A DNA stretch of 64,000 bases from positions 53,561 to 117,560 of the forward strand of contig DHWB01000006.1 in NCBI GenBank assembly GCA_002412965.1, in the 5' to 3' direction. Both the position numbers and the translations under genes were made by a program. Under the pieces are notes generated by a model. The model did no database searches. It was not told where the DNA came from and saw only the letters and a list, made by a program, of their open reading frames with translations. Below are positions 62,954-64,000 of the stretch, piece by piece; the first letter of the stretch is position 1; every line of letters starts with the position of its first letter. Source of the DNA: Desulfomicrobium sp. UBA5193 (GTDB lineage Bacteria > Desulfobacterota > Desulfovibrionia > Desulfovibrionales > Desulfomicrobiaceae).

Positions 62954-62977
62954 GCCTCACGGAATATTCCGCAAGGC
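62954..62977. promoter_or_regulatory. 24-bp palindromic element just upstream of fabF
   Basis: The core CGGAATATTCCG (62960-62971) is perfectly symmetric. It is flanked by CA on each side and then by GCCT on the left and AGGC on the right, extending the symmetry to 24 bases except for the CA spacers. It ends 23 bases before the fabF start codon and begins right after the acpP terminator. It may be an operator for a fatty-acid regulator or an RNA stem. Confidence 0.5.
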
Positions 62978-62985
62978 GGTGCATG

Positions 62986-63018
62986 AAAAAAAAGGTACCC
63001 CAGCCAGACCGGGGTACC
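62986..63018 (-). terminator. Terminator between acpP and fabF
   Basis: On the minus strand GGTACCCC pairs with GGGGTACC around a 9-base loop and is followed by eight Ts, 24 bases after the acpP stop. Inside an operon it should leave acpP more abundant than the distal genes. Confidence 0.9.
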
Positions 63019-63041
63019 GTGTCATGGCGACGTTTCAGGTC

Positions 63042-63272
63042 CTAGGACTTGGACTTGATATAGGTAATGGCGTCCTGAACCGTGGCGATCTTCTGAGCGT
63101 CTTCGTCATCGATCTCGATGTCGAATTCTTCTTCCATGGCCATGATCAGTTCGGTCAGGTCCAGGGAATCGGCGCCCAGGGACTCCACAAAGGAGGAATC
63201 CAGCTTCACTTCATCCGCGGAAACACCCAGCTGCTCAACTACCAGTTCTTTGACTTTTTCTTCAATAGACAT
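63042..63272 (-). CDS. acpP: Acyl carrier protein
   Basis: A 76-residue ACP carrying growing acyl chains on 4'-phosphopantetheine. The attachment Ser is in GADSLDLTELIMAMEEEF, and the protein is strongly acidic as expected. TTGGAGG lies upstream of ATG 63272. It follows fabG by 45 bases and is followed by a terminator. Confidence 0.99.
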   Translation of the reverse strand: MSIEEKVKELVVEQLGVSADEVKLDSSFVESLGADSLDLTELIMAMEEEFDIEIDDEDAQKIATVQDAITYIKSKS

Positions 63273-63317
63273 TTTCTTCCTCCAAAGTGTGTATTCTTAA
63301 CTAAATTTGGAATCAGG

Positions 63318-64000
63318 CTACAGATACATGCCGCCGTTGATTCCGAGCACCTGGCCAGTGATGTACTCCGCCTGGTCGGATGCGAGATAGGCCACGGCAT
63401 CGGCGATTGATTGCGCTGATCCGAGGCGGCCCAAGGGAATGCGTTCAAGGTACTTGTCACGCACTTCCGGGGGGAGTGTTTCAGTCATGTCGGTCTCGAT
63501 GAATCCCGGCGCGATGGCGTTGACGGTGATGCCGCGCGAACCAAGCTCCAGGGCGGCGGCCTTGGTCAGCCCGATGAGGCCGGCCTTGGACGCGCAGTAG
63601 TTGGCTTGTCCGGCATTGCCCATCTGCCCCACGACGGAAGAAATATTGACGATGCGCCCCTGGCGCTGCTTGATCATGATCTTGGCCGCCTGTTGCAGAC
63701 AGACAAAGGCTCCGGTCAGGTTGACCTGAATGACCTGTTCCCATTGTTCGCGCTTCATGCGCATGATCAGGCCGTCCTTGGTGATTCCGGCATTGTTGAC
63801 CAGCAGGGCGAGGCTGACCTTGTCCTTGATCTGCTCGGAAAAAAAATCGGCCACGGCATCCCAGTCGCTGGCGTCAAGCTGAAAGCCCCTGGCCAAGCCG
63901 CCGGCGGCTGCAACTTCGGCGCACACGCTTTCGGCCAATTCCGGGCGGCTAACATAGGTGAAATAAACCTGGTACCCCGAGCCTGCAAGTGTTTTTACGA
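63318..64000 (-). CDS. fabG: 3-Oxoacyl-ACP reductase, cut by the window edge
   Basis: The C-terminal 226 residues or so of FabG, an NADPH-dependent short-chain reductase of fatty-acid synthesis. The frame remains open to position 64000 with KTLAGSGYQVYFTYVSRPE, the expected first strand-helix region, so the true start and the glycine-rich cofactor motif lie outside. Visible are NNAGITKDGLIMRM, the catalytic Ser in VNISSVVGQMGNAGQANYCASKAG with the YxxxK pair, and the C-terminal TGQVLGINGGMYL. Confidence 0.98.
   Translation of the reverse strand, partial: VKTLAGSGYQVYFTYVSRPELAESVCAEVAAAGGLARGFQLDASDWDAVADFFSEQIKDKVSLALLVNNAGITKDGLIMRMKREQWEQVIQVNLTGAFVCLQQAAKIMIKQRQGRIVNISSVVGQMGNAGQANYCASKAGLIGLTKAAALELGSRGITVNAIAPGFIETDMTETLPPEVRDKYLERIPLGRLGSAQSIADAVAYLASDQAEYITGQVLGINGGMYL

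Overview
The window comes from a GC-rich bacterium whose gene content and order point to a sulfate-reducing delta-proteobacterium of the Desulfovibrionales (Desulfomicrobium/Desulfovibrio-like). This is an inference. It rests on the fabG-acpP-fabF-glyA-dCMP deaminase-ribD-ribE-ribBA-ribH-nusB-leuS-lptE-holA-radC cluster, the MucR/Ros-type zinc-finger regulator, an FmdE-family protein fused to a molybdopterin-binding domain, a LarE-type protein, CobO, and very many c-di-GMP, chemotaxis and PAS sensor proteins. Coding density is high. No insertion sequence, prophage or CRISPR array was seen.

Layout. 0.1-2.1 kb: a DsrE-like protein, a metallo-beta-lactamase-fold hydrolase and a divergent LarE-like PP-loop protein. 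13.7-2.3 kb (minus strand): one tightly packed unit of seven genes, in transcription order triple-receiver hybrid histidine kinase, CheR, CheB, REC-GGDEF, PotD-like lipoprotein, Cache-PAS-GGDEF-EAL protein and ZntB. The PotD/GGDEF-EAL pair resembles the NspS/MbaA polyamine-sensing pair of Vibrio cholerae and is the most interesting system here. 14.3-20.3 kb: CorA, a LysE exporter, FmdE-MoCF fusion, MucR, a CorC-type CBS protein and an AT-rich secreted orphan. 22.7-20.5 kb: a clear yybP-ykoY (Mn2+) riboswitch with its own promoter and terminator ahead of a Tim44-like protein and a TerC family protein. 23 kb: tRNA-Thr(GGT) and tRNA-Pro(GGG).

23.3-30.7 kb: a Cache-type chemoreceptor, a HAD/GGDEF/peroxiredoxin group, an HI0933-type flavoprotein, a secreted protein and a PAS-LuxR regulator. 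30.8-33.5 kb: pdxS-pdxT (DXP-independent PLP synthase) followed by a LOR/SDH (ornithine cyclodeaminase-like) protein. 33.5-42 kb: a chemoreceptor with a C-terminal sensor region, an MTA/SAH-type deaminase overlapping cobO, an AmrS-type radical SAM enzyme, purM, a DMT exporter and an unassigned radical SAM protein. 42-48.6 kb: rplM-rpsI, a divergent HD-domain protein, a CBS protein and a large periplasmic-binding-domain/PAS histidine kinase.

48.6-64 kb (minus strand): lon with its own promoter, preceded by the long housekeeping operon that starts beyond the right edge with fabG (cut by the window end) and finishes at a terminator behind radC. The operon combines fatty-acid elongation, one-carbon and nucleotide metabolism, riboflavin synthesis, NusB, leucyl-tRNA synthetase, LPS assembly (LptE) and DNA polymerase delta. 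It has an internal terminator after acpP and a striking palindrome just ahead of fabF.

Starts were moved inward from the longest open frame wherever a Shine-Dalgarno sequence or family length decided it. All domain limits are estimates by eye.
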